Below, one piece after another: positions 5,455-6,093 of a stretch of 6,093 bases of DNA. Position 1 is the first letter of the stretch. Every line of letters starts with the position of its first letter. Under the pieces are notes generated by a model. It did no database searches. It worked only from the letters and a program-made list of their open reading frames with translations, and had not been told where the DNA came from. The translations under genes were made by a program, and so were the position numbers. The DNA lies in contig PLZL01000281.1 of the NCBI GenBank assembly GCA_003152145.1, positions 2,655 through 8,747 on the forward strand, read 5' to 3'. Source of the DNA: Limisphaerales bacterium (GTDB lineage: Bacteria > Verrucomicrobiota > Verrucomicrobiae > Limisphaerales > UBA11358).

Positions 5455-6093
5455 AAATTTCACCGGGCCGGGGAATCCGAAGATCGGCGCTGATGGTTCT
5501 GGCGTTGTGCCTATCGCCGTTCGCCCACGGGCAGGCGCCAGCCATTGGCCTCACGAATTCACCCGTGGCAGAGACCGTTGTTCTCCCCAAATCCGTTCCC
5601 GATCCACTCGAACCGTTCAATCGGGTGATGTGGGGCTTCAACAAGGGGTTGATGACCGACGTCGTCAAGCCGACGAGCAGGGTTTATCGATTTGTTGTCA
5701 GGAAACCGATCCGGACCGGAATCGGGAATTTTGGCAGGAACCTCACTTACCCGGGACGGTTGATAAACAATCTGCTTCAGGGAAAGTGGCATGGCGCGCG
5801 CGATGAATCCTACCGGTTCGTTTGCAATACCACCGTCGGGGTGGCCGGGTTCTTCGACGTGGCGACCAAATGGGACATTCAGAAATCGGACGCGGATTTT
5901 GGCCAGACGTTCGGCAAGTGGGGCTGGAAGCCGCAGTTTTTTTTAATGCTGCCGATTTATGGGCCGAGCAATGACCGGGACACCGTCGGTCTGGCCGCTG
6001 ACACGGCGGCCAATCCGTTGATCTATATCGCCCCCTACAAATTCGTCGCGAACAATCCGCTGACTTATCTCGGCCCCTACACTTATCTCAGCT
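5451..6093 (+). CDS. mlaA: MlaA (VacJ)-family outer-membrane phospholipid transport protein (3' partial)
   Basis: The frame runs off the right edge; 214 residues are visible from the TTG at 5451. The family signature is strong: DPLEPFNR (51-58), NLLQGK (107-112), NTTVGVAGFFDVATK (126-140), DFGQTFGKWG (149-158) and LPIYGPSNDRD (167-177), in the order known for MlaA/VacJ. In proteobacteria MlaA sits in the outer membrane with porins and removes mislocalised phospholipids from the outer leaflet, passing them to MlaC. The TTG start gives a good signal peptide (MKISPGRGIRRS, then a hydrophobic core and AHGQA) and has a ribosome binding site. The only in-frame ATG nearby (5493) would remove the basic n-region and has no ribosome binding site. 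No lipobox is seen: Cys20 lies in the hydrophobic core after Leu, so signal peptidase I processing is expected, unlike the lipoprotein of E. coli. Other mla genes are not in the window. Confidence 0.92.
   Translation, partial: MKISPGRGIRRSALMVLALCLSPFAHGQAPAIGLTNSPVAETVVLPKSVPDPLEPFNRVMWGFNKGLMTDVVKPTSRVYRFVVRKPIRTGIGNFGRNLTYPGRLINNLLQGKWHGARDESYRFVCNTTVGVAGFFDVATKWDIQKSDADFGQTFGKWGWKPQFFLMLPIYGPSNDRDTVGLAADTAANPLIYIAPYKFVANNPLTYLGPYTYLS

Noticed and set aside
5399..5806. Plus-strand ORF of 135 codons overlapping the mlaA start
   Set aside because: The overlapping frame encodes conserved MlaA motifs from 5601 on; this reading has none.
5937..5944. T8 run inside mlaA as a possible terminator or frameshift
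   Set aside because: The MlaA frame reads through it without loss (Gln-Phe-Phe-Leu-Met) and no hairpin precedes it.
1..6093. CRISPR array, tRNA, rRNA, insertion sequence or transposase
   Set aside because: No regularly spaced repeats, cloverleaf-like segments, terminal inverted repeats or transposase motifs were seen on either strand.

Overview
The window is bacterial and gene-dense. It suggests a Gram-negative, probably Verrucomicrobiota-like bacterium. This is inference from the style of the multi-domain sensor proteins, the MlaA-type outer-membrane lipid protein and a small lipoprotein with PP-x-VIV repeats; no rRNA or marker gene confirms it. All confident genes lie on the plus strand.

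Bases 1-4106 form a tight signalling operon of three genes. The first, cut by the left edge, is a membrane-bound hybrid histidine kinase: end of a MASE1 sensor, PAS, PAS, HisKA, HATPase, a degenerate receiver and an intact receiver. Its stop codon overlaps the start of a DivK/CheY-like single-domain receiver (ATGA). The end of that gene overlaps the start of a receiver fused to a class III nucleotidyl cyclase. The likely flow is sensing, phosphorelay through receivers, then cAMP production. No Hpt domain and no cAMP-binding effector are visible.

Bases 4107-4671 hold what looks like the tail of a second hybrid histidine kinase. The kinase part is decayed: only the end of the ATPase domain is left, directly after the cyclase stop. 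The receiver part remains an open gene (4297-4671). The two parts are out of frame by a tandem AATT duplication; removing one copy in thought restores a typical kinase-receiver junction.

Bases 4672-5450 are mostly intergenic. They hold a hairpin, a short possible antisense ORF with a good ribosome binding site, a small predicted lipoprotein gene (4829-5017), a possible small ORF (5082-5321) and a mini-ORF (5335-5454) whose stop overlaps the next start.

From 5451 to the right edge runs the 5' part of an mlaA (vacJ)-family gene, probably starting at TTG behind a GGAAGG ribosome binding site. It is cut off by the window end. It belongs to outer-membrane phospholipid homeostasis and shows no evident link to the signalling operon.
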